From NCBI GenBank assembly GCA_025093985.1, contig JACAAK010000023.1, positions 62,001 to 126,000 on the forward strand: DNA of 64,000 bases, in the 5' to 3' direction. Below are positions 17,289-27,104 of the stretch, in pieces. Position numbers and translations under genes: made by a program. Numbering within the stretch: the stretch's first letter is position 1; each line of letters opens with the position of its first letter. Below the pieces are notes generated by a model that saw only the letters and a list, made by a program, of their open reading frames with translations, did not search any database and had not been told where the DNA came from. This DNA comes from Calvatia gigantea (taxonomy: Eukaryota; Basidiomycota; Agaricomycetes; Agaricales; Lycoperdaceae).

Positions 17289-20200
17289 GCGCTGCCTCGA
17301 GAGTCAAGAAACTTGTATCTAGGATATCAGAAGAATATTACACAATTCCTCAGAAACGAAAGCGTGAACTAAACCTAAAAGGAAAAATCCAGACCCCGAC
17401 AAAAAGGATAACAGTAAACACTATAGTCGACTCAGGATGCACCACCAGCAGCATCAGCAAAAGACTGGTAGATGAAGAAAAAATCCCCACAGAAAAATTA
17501 GGACAAGAAATCACGGTACTTAACGCAGACGGCATGACAAACCAAGGGGGAAAAGTCACAGAAAAGCAACTATACAGGTAGAAATCGAAGGACACAAAGA
17601 AACAATCGAAGCATCGGTCATACAGCTCCAAGACAGAGCAGAAATATTTCTGGGACATGACTGGCTCATCAAACACAATCCGGAAGTAAACTGGCAAATG
17701 GGAGAAATAAAGTTCAATCGATGCCCAAGGGACTGCAAAGTCCCACACCAAAGCATCCAGGTAACAGACAAGATCTAGAGCATGGCCACCACCGAGGACA
17801 TATGGGAAGAAGAAGAAGAACCCAACCCCACCGAACCATCAGACCTACCAGACTACGTCCGACCATTCACACATCTATTCAACAAAACTACATTCGACAA
17901 ACTACCCGAACGAACGGAATGGGATCATGAGATAATCCTAACAGAAGACGCACCCAAAGAAATCAACGCAGGGACTTACAACATGACGATCAAGGAGCAG
18001 GACGAACTCAAGGCATTTGTTAAAGAAAACCTCGAGTCAGGACGAATACGACCGTCGAAGTCACCATACGCTGCGCCCACCTTTTTCATCCCAAAAAAGG
18101 ATGGCTCAAAACGACTCGTTCAAGACTACCGACGGTTGAATAATGTAGTCGTTAAGGATAAGACACCGTTGCCTCGAATCGGAGAAGTCATTGACAAATT
18201 AGGAAAAGCCAAATACTTCAACAAACTAGACATCATTTGGGGCTACAACAACATCTGCATCAAAGAAGGGGATGAGTGGAAAGCAGCCTTCCTAACCAAC
18301 GAAGGATTATTCGAACCCACAGTAATGTTCTTCGGTCTTAGCAATTCGCCAGGAACGTTCTCAAGAATGATGGCAAGCATCTTCCGAGACCTGTTACGCA
18401 ATGGAGATGTAGTAAACTACATGGACGACTTCGCAATTCCAGGCAACACCAAAGAACAACTGCAAGAACGAATGATCCGATTCCTGGAAAGAGCAGCCGA
18501 GCACAACCTATGCTTCAAACGATCCAAATGCATCTTCGACGCCGAAGAAATCCCAATGCTAGGAGTAACAGTAGGACACAGACACATTGAAATGGAAGCT
18601 GAAAAAGTAAAATCGGTACGAGAATGGCCCCAACCACACAACAAGAAAGGAATAGAAAGATTCCTCAGTTTCGCCAACTACTACTGCCAATTTATAAAAA
18701 ACTTCAGCAAGATAGCAGCCCCATTGAACAAACTGAAAGGATCAGAAGAGTGGAAATGGAGGGAAGAACAACAATCTGCATTTGACGAACTAAAACAACG
18801 AATCACAGAAGAACCCACCCTAACACTACCCCAGAGGAAAGGTCAATTCCGGGTAGAAGTCGACGCATCAAACTACGCATTAGGGGGAGTACTCTCACAA
18901 GAACAAAATTCGAAATGGCACCCAATTGCATTCACGTCCCATACACTATCACCGGTGGAACGAAATTATGAAATCTATGACAAAGAGCTACTGGCCATCA
19001 TGCACGCACTAAAAGAATGGCGACACTACCTACTAGACGCAGAAGAGAAATTCGAAATCTGGACTGACCACGAGAACCTGAAATACTACAGGGAACCCCA
19101 AAAACTAAATGGCTGACAAGCAAGATGGTACCTACGGCTACAAGACTACGATTTCACATTGTGTCACATACCAGGAAAAATGAATACAAAAGCAGACCTC
19201 CTTTCCAGAATCTACCAAGAACCAGACCAAGAGGAAGGAAAACTAGTCACCATGATCCGAGATGCTTGGTTGACGAACAAAAAGGATGACGAACTATCAG
19301 AAGGAACCATCCTACTCTGTGCCAAGCTATTTGTGGAACCCACCTTCAAAGAACGAATCAAGATGAACAAAAGAAGGGAAACGGCCATCACCAAAAAAAT
19401 ACATGACCAGGATCCTGACATCACTGAACACGAAGGGATAATCTACAAGAATACCAGCATGTACGTACCACCCGAACTGGCACTCAGAGAGGAAATACTA
19501 CAACAATACCACAATGCCCCTGATGCAGGACACCCGGGACAACACCGAATGATCGAGTTGGTGACCAGAGATTATTGGTGGCCGGCAGTCCGAACGGACA
19601 TTCAAAAGTACATCAGAGGTTGCCAAAGTTGCCAATGAAATAAACCACACAGGACATCCCTGAAGACGCCTCTACACCCACTTCCCATTCCCAATGGCCC
19701 ATGGGAAGAAGTGAGCATCGACCTCATTGGACCACTACCCGAATCAGAAGGAAAAGACGCCATCTTAGTCATTGTCGATCGATTCTCAAAAATGATACGA
19801 CTCATAGCGACAAGAACGGATGTTTCCTCAAAAGAAATAGCACAGCACTACCGGGACGACGAAATATGGAAGCTACACGGAGTACTGAGGAAAGTCCTTA
19901 GTGACCGAGGACCACAGTTCGCATCCAAGTTCACTGGCGAACTGTTCAAAGGACTAGGAATAGAACGAAACCTGTTGATGGCCTACCACCCACAAACCGA
20001 CGGACAAACGGAGAGGATCAACAGAGAAATCGAGACATACTTGAGGATATATTGCAACTACAACCAAAATGACTGGACAAAATGGCTACCTATGGCCGAA
20101 TTCCAATACAACGACAAAAAACACAGCGGCACACAAACAACACCATTCTACCTAAACTACAGCAGACACCCCTGGAAAGGAAAGGAAAATGGAAGAACGA

Positions 20201-20826
20201 ACAACCCTAGCAGGGCGGAGTTCCTAAAGCAACTTCAAAACGCAAGAAACAATGCCACGGCCGCACTACGATCATATCAAGAGAAGATGAAACAGGCACA
20301 TGATAACAGCAAAATGAACATAAGGACATACCAAATCAACAATGAAGTATGGTTAGAAAACACCAACATCCATACCAATCAGCCATCAAAGAAGCTAGGC
20401 CAGAAAAGGTATGGACCTTTCCGAATTAAAGAAAAAATAGGAGAAGTGGCATATCAGCTAGCAATACCAGAAGGATGGGCCATCCATGATGTATTCAACA
20501 AACAACTGTTAACCCTGACACAGAAAGCATTATTCCACATCCAGAAAGAAGCACTAGCGCCCGAACCAATGATCATCAACAATGAAGAAGAATATGAAGT
20601 AGAAGAAGTCCGAGGGAAACGACGAAAAGGAAGGGGATATCAATTCCTTATATACTGGAAGGGGTATAGCAACAAGGAAGATACGTGGACAGCGGAGTCA
20701 AATTTGCAAAACACCCAAGATGCAATAGCAGAATACCACAAAAGGCATCCAGAGGATACCCATAAAAAGAGGGGCAAGAAATCCAAAAAACCACCAACCA
20801 AGTCAACCTCCAGACAGAAACACTAG
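17282..20826 (+). pseudogene. Gypsy-1 pol: protease, RT, RNase H, integrase, chromodomain
   Basis: Pol opens in the -1 frame relative to gag. Protease: VDSGCTTSS near 17426. A 1-bp deletion at about 17561-17570 shifts the frame and a TAG at 17776 follows. From 17782 the frame runs to TAG 20824 with only two TGA stops (19114, 19636). RT shows [19 protein letters not shown] and YMDD near 18418; RNase H shows VDASNYALGG, YDKELLAIMHAL and WTDHENL. Integrase has the H2C2 finger (GHPGQHR..CQSC) and D,D,E in SIDLIGPL, LSDRGPQF and TERINREI. The C-terminus is a chromodomain (EEYEVEEV..FLIYWKGYSNKEDTW), which binds histone marks in related chromoviruses. All four breaks are small. Confidence 0.93.
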
Positions 20827-20832
20827 CCAAAC

Positions 20833-21819
20833 ATGCCCTCCCAAGCCAACCGTATCTCCATCAACTCCCTTGTCCACCCCAACCTGACCACGATCTCCTC
20901 AGTCCCCTTCCCTAAACCAGGCGACAGCCAAGCATCTGCACCCCAAGGTACCTGCTATAACCTCACAACCACCCCGTCCCCTGCACAAGGACTCCTCAAG
21001 GCCCTCCTCAAAGACGTCAACAAGGCCACAAACGATGAAGTAGAAACAATCACAGCCCAAAACAAACGACTCGCAGTAAACCGCCACATCACCCTCGCCA
21101 CCGCTTGTATCACCTTCGCAGATATGTACGCTGGATTTGCCAACGTATCATCCTCCACAAGCCAGCACATCCCCGCCATCTTCCACGCATTAGAATTATC
21201 CACCCTCACACCCAGTGAACAAAACCGGGTTCACAGTCTTCAAAGCCATGTAGACCTTGCTCTAGAGGTATTCAAACACCTTGATATCGCTGACATCTTC
21301 TTAGAACTCGCAGACGTCGCCATGAACTTGCTAGGACGTGACAAAACCACAGAAGACCCAGACATCGATCAACTCGTTACACGCATCAGAATCACTCTTG
21401 CCGACCTACACACCACCATCCGCCCCCCACCAGCTAAACGAGCCGACATGCCCATGGACGAAGAAACCACCGTCTCAATGAAGGAGGAAGTCAACGCACT
21501 CCGACGATTCATAAAAACCATCACCCCACCACAGATTGTATTGGTTTTTCTCCCACCAACAAGATTCCGCACTGTATTACCAGGGCAAGAAAAGGACCAA
21601 CACTATTGGAGAACGATAGTCAAGAGTTACTGGGACAACTCAACCGTCACCGAGTTCCCCTTCAACAGAGTCCCAGTCCCTATCTGTCAAGATGGCCGCA
21701 GCCACTTGCCTGTCTTCTTCGCATGCTCCAACGAAGGAAAGTACCTCATCGGAGCCACCAAGAAAGCCCTCACCGCAGCCATAGTCAATGGAGAGTTTGA
21801 CGAACTTCCTGAGGCATGA
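20833..21819 (+). CDS. Gypsy-1 ORF3, uncharacterised protein downstream of pol, 328 aa
   Basis: I do not recognise this protein. It lies between pol and the 3' LTR, in the same frame as pol, six bases after the pol UAG, starting MPSQANRISINSLV. It is open throughout, while gag and pol of the same element have stops. Residues about 1-45 are Ser/Pro/Thr-rich; about 45-200 look largely helical (KALLKDVNKATNDEVETI, ITLATACITFADMYAGF, LEVFKHLDIADIFLELAD); the C-terminal part has aromatic motifs (DQHYWRTIVKSYWDN). No signal peptide, membrane segment, zinc knuckle or protease motif is visible, so it does not look like an envelope protein. A homologous ORF with the same spacing is in Gypsy-1b. It could be made by UAG readthrough or reinitiation. 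Confidence 0.8.
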   Translation: MPSQANRISINSLVHPNLTTISSVPFPKPGDSQASAPQGTCYNLTTTPSPAQGLLKALLKDVNKATNDEVETITAQNKRLAVNRHITLATACITFADMYAGFANVSSSTSQHIPAIFHALELSTLTPSEQNRVHSLQSHVDLALEVFKHLDIADIFLELADVAMNLLGRDKTTEDPDIDQLVTRIRITLADLHTTIRPPPAKRADMPMDEETTVSMKEEVNALRRFIKTITPPQIVLVFLPPTRFRTVLPGQEKDQHYWRTIVKSYWDNSTVTEFPFNRVPVPICQDGRSHLPVFFACSNEGKYLIGATKKALTAAIVNGEFDELPEA

Positions 21820-21837
21820 AGTCTAATCGGAGGGTAT

Positions 21838-22144
21838 TGTTATGAGTTTCCACCAATCATAACGAGTTCCATGCTATTCTGCATTCCCAACTATCCGCGT
21901 ACCTGTTTCAGTTATTCTAGTCCAGTGTTCTCCGAGATCTGACTCGTACCAACCACTACGCCTTAACCGGACGTTTCATGTAGTAACTCCATCCATGCAA
22001 CCGGATGACCTTAGACATATTTAAGCGTACATACACCCTGCTGTATTCGGTACGCTTAACCATCTTCTGTTCTCTCTCCCTTACTCGCCCTCAAGACTTA
22101 GCCAGAGCTGCAACCTGAGGTCTAAACTGACTAAGGTCGTAACA
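21838..22144 (+). repeat. Gypsy-1 3' LTR (307 bp)
   Basis: TGTTATGAG..GTCGTAACA, preceded by a short purine run (CGGAGGGTA) and followed by the TSD AAAGG. It is the same length as the 5' LTR and differs from it only by transitions. Confidence 0.95.
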
Positions 22145-22149
22145 AAAGG

Positions 22150-22384
22150 ACAATGATGGACTTACATACATAATGAAACAACAGGACAATGGACAGTAAC
22201 ACAGTATATATTAACCTGTACACTTGCAGGGGACCCTTATCTGATTCTCTAAGAATTCCCCCGCAGGTATGTAGTCTACACAGCTGCTTGTAATACAACT
22301 AAGGATTTCCCTATAGTTACCCATTCACCTGCCTTGTGAAAGCTTCATGTCCCTGAGCCACTTGGACTGTGGGTTGCCCTTCCA
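22150..22384 (+). repeat. Gypsy-2 5' LTR, second part
   Basis: Continuation of the LTR broken at 15757, ending TTGCCCTTCCA. It matches 34666-34900 of the 3' LTR over its length. Confidence 0.88.
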
Positions 22385-22497
22385 GAAGAATTAGATCTCA
22401 CAAGAGACCTGGTTGCCCACTGAAAACAACTCTGAGGAGTTTCCCTTGATCATCCCCCACCAGCTGACCTCGTCTCTACCTGCCTGACCTGCCTCCC

Positions 22498-23679
22498 ATG
22501 TTGGACCAGCCCCAGCTGCAACAGTAGCAGGGGCAACCACAGCAGGATCAACCACAGCCAGCACAGAGCATGTCTCTCTTGGAACAAATACTTGCACAGC
22601 TGCAGAATAGCCTGCAGGAGGTGATAAATCATCAGGTAGCATCTGAACTAAGAGTATATGAAACACTTTCATTCTTACAAGGTCAGATCAGTACAGTGGC
22701 CACTACAAATGCCCCTACTCCCCATGCTCCACAACCTTCTACCAACCACACCCCCACACCTCAGCCACACTCTACATCCACCCAGGCCAAGGTAGCCACC
22801 CTATCTGACTTCAACAGAGATCGCTCCAAAGGTTACACATTCCTTAACTCCTGCCACATCTACCTTCGGTTGTGCAGGGATCACTTCAAGAATGAAGATG
22901 CCCAGATCTTGTGGGCATTATCATACATGAAGAGTGGCCATGCAGCTAAGTGGGCCAAGAATGTAATGTGTTGGGAAGAGTAATACCTAGGGCAAACCCA
23001 CTTCCTTGGTTGGAAAGATTTCTCCACTGAGTTTCATATGCATTTCTTTTCCATGGATGTAGAAGCTGCTACAGTCAATATCCTAGAGGGCACAGGGTAC
23101 CACCAGAGCAACTGGAATGTTGATGACTACCTTAATGACTTCCACAACCTCATTGCAGACTCAGGGTACACTGACCCAAAGGTGGTAGTTGTGAAATTCC
23201 AGTGTGGACTTCAGCCAACAATCCAGAATGTGGTAGCAACTATAGTCTCAGGACACCCCTAGAACAACAACGTAGAAGGTTGGTACACTGCAGCTCAATG
23301 CATTGACTAGGCAAGGACTGCCAATAATGCTTTCCAAGCTACCACCCACTCTGATCTGCCACTTCCAAAACCCAAACCCCTCTGTTCCCTTCCATTCCCA
23401 CCAGTTACTGTCCCACCTCCACCCATTCAGCCCATACTGTCTCTCAGCACCCCTGCACTCATGGAGGTAGATGCCTTTTACAAACCCGCTCCACTCCCAC
23501 CCATCTGCTATTGCTGCAAGAAGATTGGGCATGTCAAGGCTGAATGTCCACTCAGACATGATGTACGCCACTTGACTGCAGAAGAGAAAGATGACCTCCT
23601 TATGAGACTCCTGGCCAAAAAAGACATGAGAGAAGCAGCAGACTTGGCTCAAGCAGCTGAAGAAGCAGATTTTCTGTAG
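22498..23679 (+). pseudogene. Gypsy-2 gag, decayed
   Basis: Start at ATG 22498 (MLDQPQLQQ) with an early TAG at 22528. A coiled, glutamine-rich N-terminus (LEQILAQLQNSLQEV) is followed by the gag core (FNRDRSKGYTFLNSCHIYL, DEYLNDF-like VDDYLNDFHNLI) and one zinc knuckle (CYCCKKIGHVKAEC) near 23510, ending at TAG 23677. Stops near 22981, 23260 and 23308 break the frame. The layout is typical of mushroom Ty3/Gypsy gag. Confidence 0.85.
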
Positions 23680-23699
23680 AGCAGTGAGTGAAAAGTGCA

Positions 23700-25784
23700 C
23701 CCTCACTGCAAAGTGTAAATAGGTTCAGTATGCTACCCATAGACCAAATAGATGACCATTCACCTCCATCCACACCTGAACTGAAAGCTGCACCACAGAA
23801 AACCCCTTCAACACCTCACCATCCTAAGTAGGAAAAGTGCCTTCTACCCAAACCCATTATAGCCACTCTGGACCAGTATAGGACTTCACTCATGCTGCAA
23901 ATAGAACTGGAAACTATAGACACAGCAGAACGCTGTGGAGTATGTGCTCTCATGGACAGTGGTGCAACTGGCTCTTTCATCAACTGAGATTACGTGCAGA
24001 CCAACAAACTCAACACCCACACACTCTCCTGCCCACTCATAGTCTACAACATCAACGGCTTAGAAAATGAGGCAGGTTAGATAACAGAGGTTGTAGACAT
24101 CATCCTTTACTACTGCAACCACTCAGAACACTCCCTGCTTGTAGTCACAGAACTTGGCTGCCAAGACTTGCTTTTCAGATACACTTGGCTCAAACAACAT
24201 AACCCTGACATCAACTGGCAGATAGGCAAAGTCAAAATGTCCTGCTGCCCATCCAAGTATGAAGAATGCAAAGTTAAAGCTAAAGCTGAGGCCCGTGCCT
24301 GACACCTCTAGACCTGCTGCATCTATGCCTGCACCCTATGCTCCTTTCCTGCCTTGGTAGAAGAAGTGGAAGAAGAGAACAAGCCATCCACCCTACCACC
24401 CACTCCCATAGATCTCTATAAGGATGATGACCACATCTTTGCCATCAATCTCCTTTCCTGTCCAGAAGAGATTCGCACAATGGGTACCACATCCCAATGG
24501 CTAGCTGAGGCCTTCCACTACAACTCCCAGTCATCCAACTCACCTGCCAGGTTTAGAGAAATCATCCCCTTCTACCTTTCCAACTTCGAAGCTGTGTTTG
24601 CCAAGGAGTCCTTTGACACACTACCTGAGCATCAACTGTGGGACCACACAATTGAGCTCATCCCAGGTGCTGACCTGAAGGGCTGCAAGATATACCTGCT
24701 CTCATCTGCTGAGCAGTCACAGTTAGACAAGTTTATCTAGGAGAACCTCTTGTCCAGCTGTATCCGCCCCTCTAAATCCCCCATAGCTTTGCCTGTTTTC
24801 TTCATCAAGAAGAAGAATGGATCCCTCTGCCTTGTTTAGGACTACTGTACTCTCAATGCCCTCACAGTGAAGAACAAGTACCCTCTCCCACTCATATCTG
24901 AACTCATCACACATGTTACATATGTTACCTTCTTCGCAACCAGACCAGAAACGTCTCCACTTAGGCAGAGGATCAACTGGCCCAGGAGTATACGACAAGT
25001 CTCAATGACTTCTGTGCAGACTTCAAATCACTCCCTCGAGTAGAAGCTCACACTTGTCTGAGAAGTCCAAGTTAAGTGTCACTGCGGTCCCCAAGGTTGT
25101 TAACCTTGTAGCAAATGAGCAAAGATAAGGAAGCTTGTTACTAGAATAACCTAAGGTAATACAGAGGTACTACTTAAGGTTTATATACTAGCTACGCATA
25201 GGAGATGAGTAATTACATAGTAAAAGGGTATGAGTCAATGGGAGACTACTACAGGTTAATTGGTAATCTAAGGAGTCATAGAAATATGGTAAAAGAAGCA
25301 ATAGGAGTCATAGGAAGTAGAAGACAAGTAAATAGAAGTCTGATGGTGGGACAACAGGAATGATGACTTGGAAACAAGTCATAAGAAGCGAAGATAGAAG
25401 TACACAAGGTAAATAAATAAAGAATGGACCAGGGTATAAGGAAGAGAAGGTTAATATGGTGAGAAGAAGGGAAATAAAGTTAGTCCACGGTAATCTGGAG
25501 GTAAATTCGTAACAACACAACTTTGTGGAGCCAAGCACTTCACCAAGCTGGATGTTTGCTGAGAATTCAACAATGTGCAGATTAAGCCAGGTGATGAGTG
25601 GAAGGCTGCATTCTGGACAAATTGTGGACTATTTGAGCTGCTCATCATGTTCTTCAGCCTCACCAACAGCCCTGCCACCTTCCAAACTATGATGAATGAC
25701 ATCTTCCATGAGCTCATTATGAAAGGCATTGTTGTGGTATATATGGATGACATACTGATCTTTACGAAGACTATTGAAAAGCAC
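23700..25784 (+). pseudogene. Gypsy-2 pol, 5' part: protease and RT, decayed
   Basis: Protease: MDSGATGSFIN near 23954. RT runs from LPEHQLWDHTIEL near 24625 through FFIKKKNGSLCLV, is interrupted at 24914-25514 by a solo LTR, and resumes as FTKLDVC..KPGDEWKAAFWTN, then VYMDDILIFTK near 25736, an intact YMDD box. Removing the solo LTR and one ACACA restores ELITQLCGAKHF in frame. Several TAG and TGA codons are present. The segment ends at Gypsy-1b and continues at 32188. Confidence 0.88.
24914..25514. repeat. Solo LTR, 601 bp, TSD ACACA
   Basis: TGTTACATATG..TTCGTAACA with ACACA on both sides (24909-24913, 25515-25519). Precise removal restores the Gypsy-2 RT reading frame. No second copy of this LTR is seen in the window, so the family is unknown; the TG..CA borders and 5-bp TSD fit an LTR retrotransposon. 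Confidence 0.85.
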
Positions 25785-26090
25785 TGTTACAACCTTAGTC
25801 TGATAAAACCTCAGGTTGCAGCTTGGGCTAAGTCTTGAGGGCGAGTAAGGGGAGAGAACTAAGATGGTTAAGCATATCAAATACAGTAGATGTATGTACG
25901 CTTAAATACTGAAGGGTCATCCAGTTGAATGGATGGAGTAACTACATGAAATGTCTGGTAAGGATGGTATAGTAGTTGGCACAAGTCATAGTTCAGAGAT
26001 CGCTGGACAGGAATAGACGAAACAGGTACATGAGTAGATAGGAATGCAGATGATGGTGGAACATGATTTAATTGATAGGAAATCATAACA
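25785..26090 (-). repeat. Gypsy-1b 3' LTR (306 bp)
   Basis: Reverse orientation copy of the Gypsy-1-type LTR, TGTTACAACC..AATCATAACA on the plus strand. It flanks the ORF3 end. Confidence 0.93.
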
Positions 26091-26108
26091 ATACCCCCCA
26101 ATTAGGCT

Positions 26109-27098
26109 TCATGCCTCAGGAAGCTCATCAAAATCACCATTGACTATGGCTGTGGCGAGGGCTTTCTTGGTGGCTCTGATAAGGTGTTTTCCTTCGTTTG
26201 AGCATGTGAAGAAGACAGGCAAATGGCTTTGGCCATCTTGGCGGATAGGGACTGGGACACCGTTGAATGGGAAGTCGGTGGTGGTGGAGTTGTCCCAATA
26301 GTTCTTGACTATTGCTTTCCAGTAATGTTGGTCCTTTTCTTGGCCTAGTAATACAGTGTGGAATCTTGCAGGTGGGAGAAAAATCAATACGAGCTGTGGG
26401 GGAGTGATTGTCTTTATGAAACGGTGGAGTGAGTTGACTTCTTCTTTCATGGAGACAGTGATTTCTTCATCCATTGGCATGTCATTATGTGTAGGTGGCA
26501 TAGGGTTGATGGTGTTGTGTAGTTCAGAGAGAGTGGTGTGAATATGGGCAACGAGGGAGTCGATTTCTGGGTCTTCGGCTGACTTGTCTCACCCGAGCAA
26601 GGTCATGGCAATGTCGGCAAGTTCAAGGAATATGTCAGCTATGTCGAGATATTTAAAAACTTCTAGGGCGAGGTCGATGCAGCTTTGGAGGCTTTTGACA
26701 CGATCCTGTTCATTGGGTGTCAGGGTAGATTGTTCCAATGCTCAGAAGATGGCGGGAATGTGTTGATTGGTGGAGGAGGATGCATTAGCAAATCCTGCAT
26801 ACATATCTGCGAAGGTGATGCAGGCAGTGGCAAGGGTGATGTGACAGTTAACAACTAGTCGTTTGTTTTGAGCAGTAATCATCTCTATCTCGCTGTTTGT
26901 GGCTTTGTCAACGTCTCTTAAGAGGGTTTCAAGGAGTCCTTGTACTGGGGATGGGGTGGTGGCAAGGTTATAATGAGTGCCTTGGAGTGTGGGTGCTTGG
27001 CTATTGCCTGGTTCTGGGAAGGGGACAGAAGAGATCGTAGTTGGGGTTGGGTGGATGAGGGAGCTGATGGTGATGCAGTTGGCTTGGGAGGAAGGCAT
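26109..27098 (-). pseudogene. Gypsy-1b ORF3, homolog of the Gypsy-1 extra ORF, two TGA stops
   Basis: It aligns with Gypsy-1 ORF3 from start (MPSSQANCITISSLI) to end (GDFDELPEA) without a frameshift. Strongly shared stretches are ITLATACITFADMYAGFAN, ITAQNKRL and MPMDEE..VSMKEEVN. Two TGA codons interrupt it, after HIPAIF and before DKSAEDPE, the latter at an Arg codon of Gypsy-1. The ATG follows the pol UAG by six bases and in frame, exactly as in Gypsy-1. Retention of the full length in two diverged lineages suggests past selection on the protein. Confidence 0.85.
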
Positions 27099-27104
27099 AT
27101 CTGA

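Larger units (their letters stand above)
15758..22144 (+). mobile_element. Gypsy-1, near-complete chromodomain Ty3/Gypsy retrotransposon with an extra 3' ORF
   Basis: Two 307-bp LTRs flank gag, pol and a third ORF. The TSD AAAGG is exact (15753-15757, 22145-22149). The LTRs differ at about 14 sites, all transitions, mostly at CpG. Pol order is protease, RT, RNase H, integrase, chromodomain. It is much richer in CpG than the Gypsy-2 sequence around it, consistent with a younger insertion. Gag carries two TGA stops; pol carries one 1-bp deletion, one TAG and two TGA stops; ORF3 is open. Confidence 0.95.

Noticed and set aside
17282..17290. Shift from gag to pol in Gypsy-1 as a mutation
   Set aside because: Gypsy-1b has the same -1 overlap at the same place, so it is a normal feature of the family.
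20833..21819. ORF3 as an envelope gene (errantivirus-like)
   Set aside because: No signal peptide, membrane anchor, furin-like site or fusion peptide is visible.
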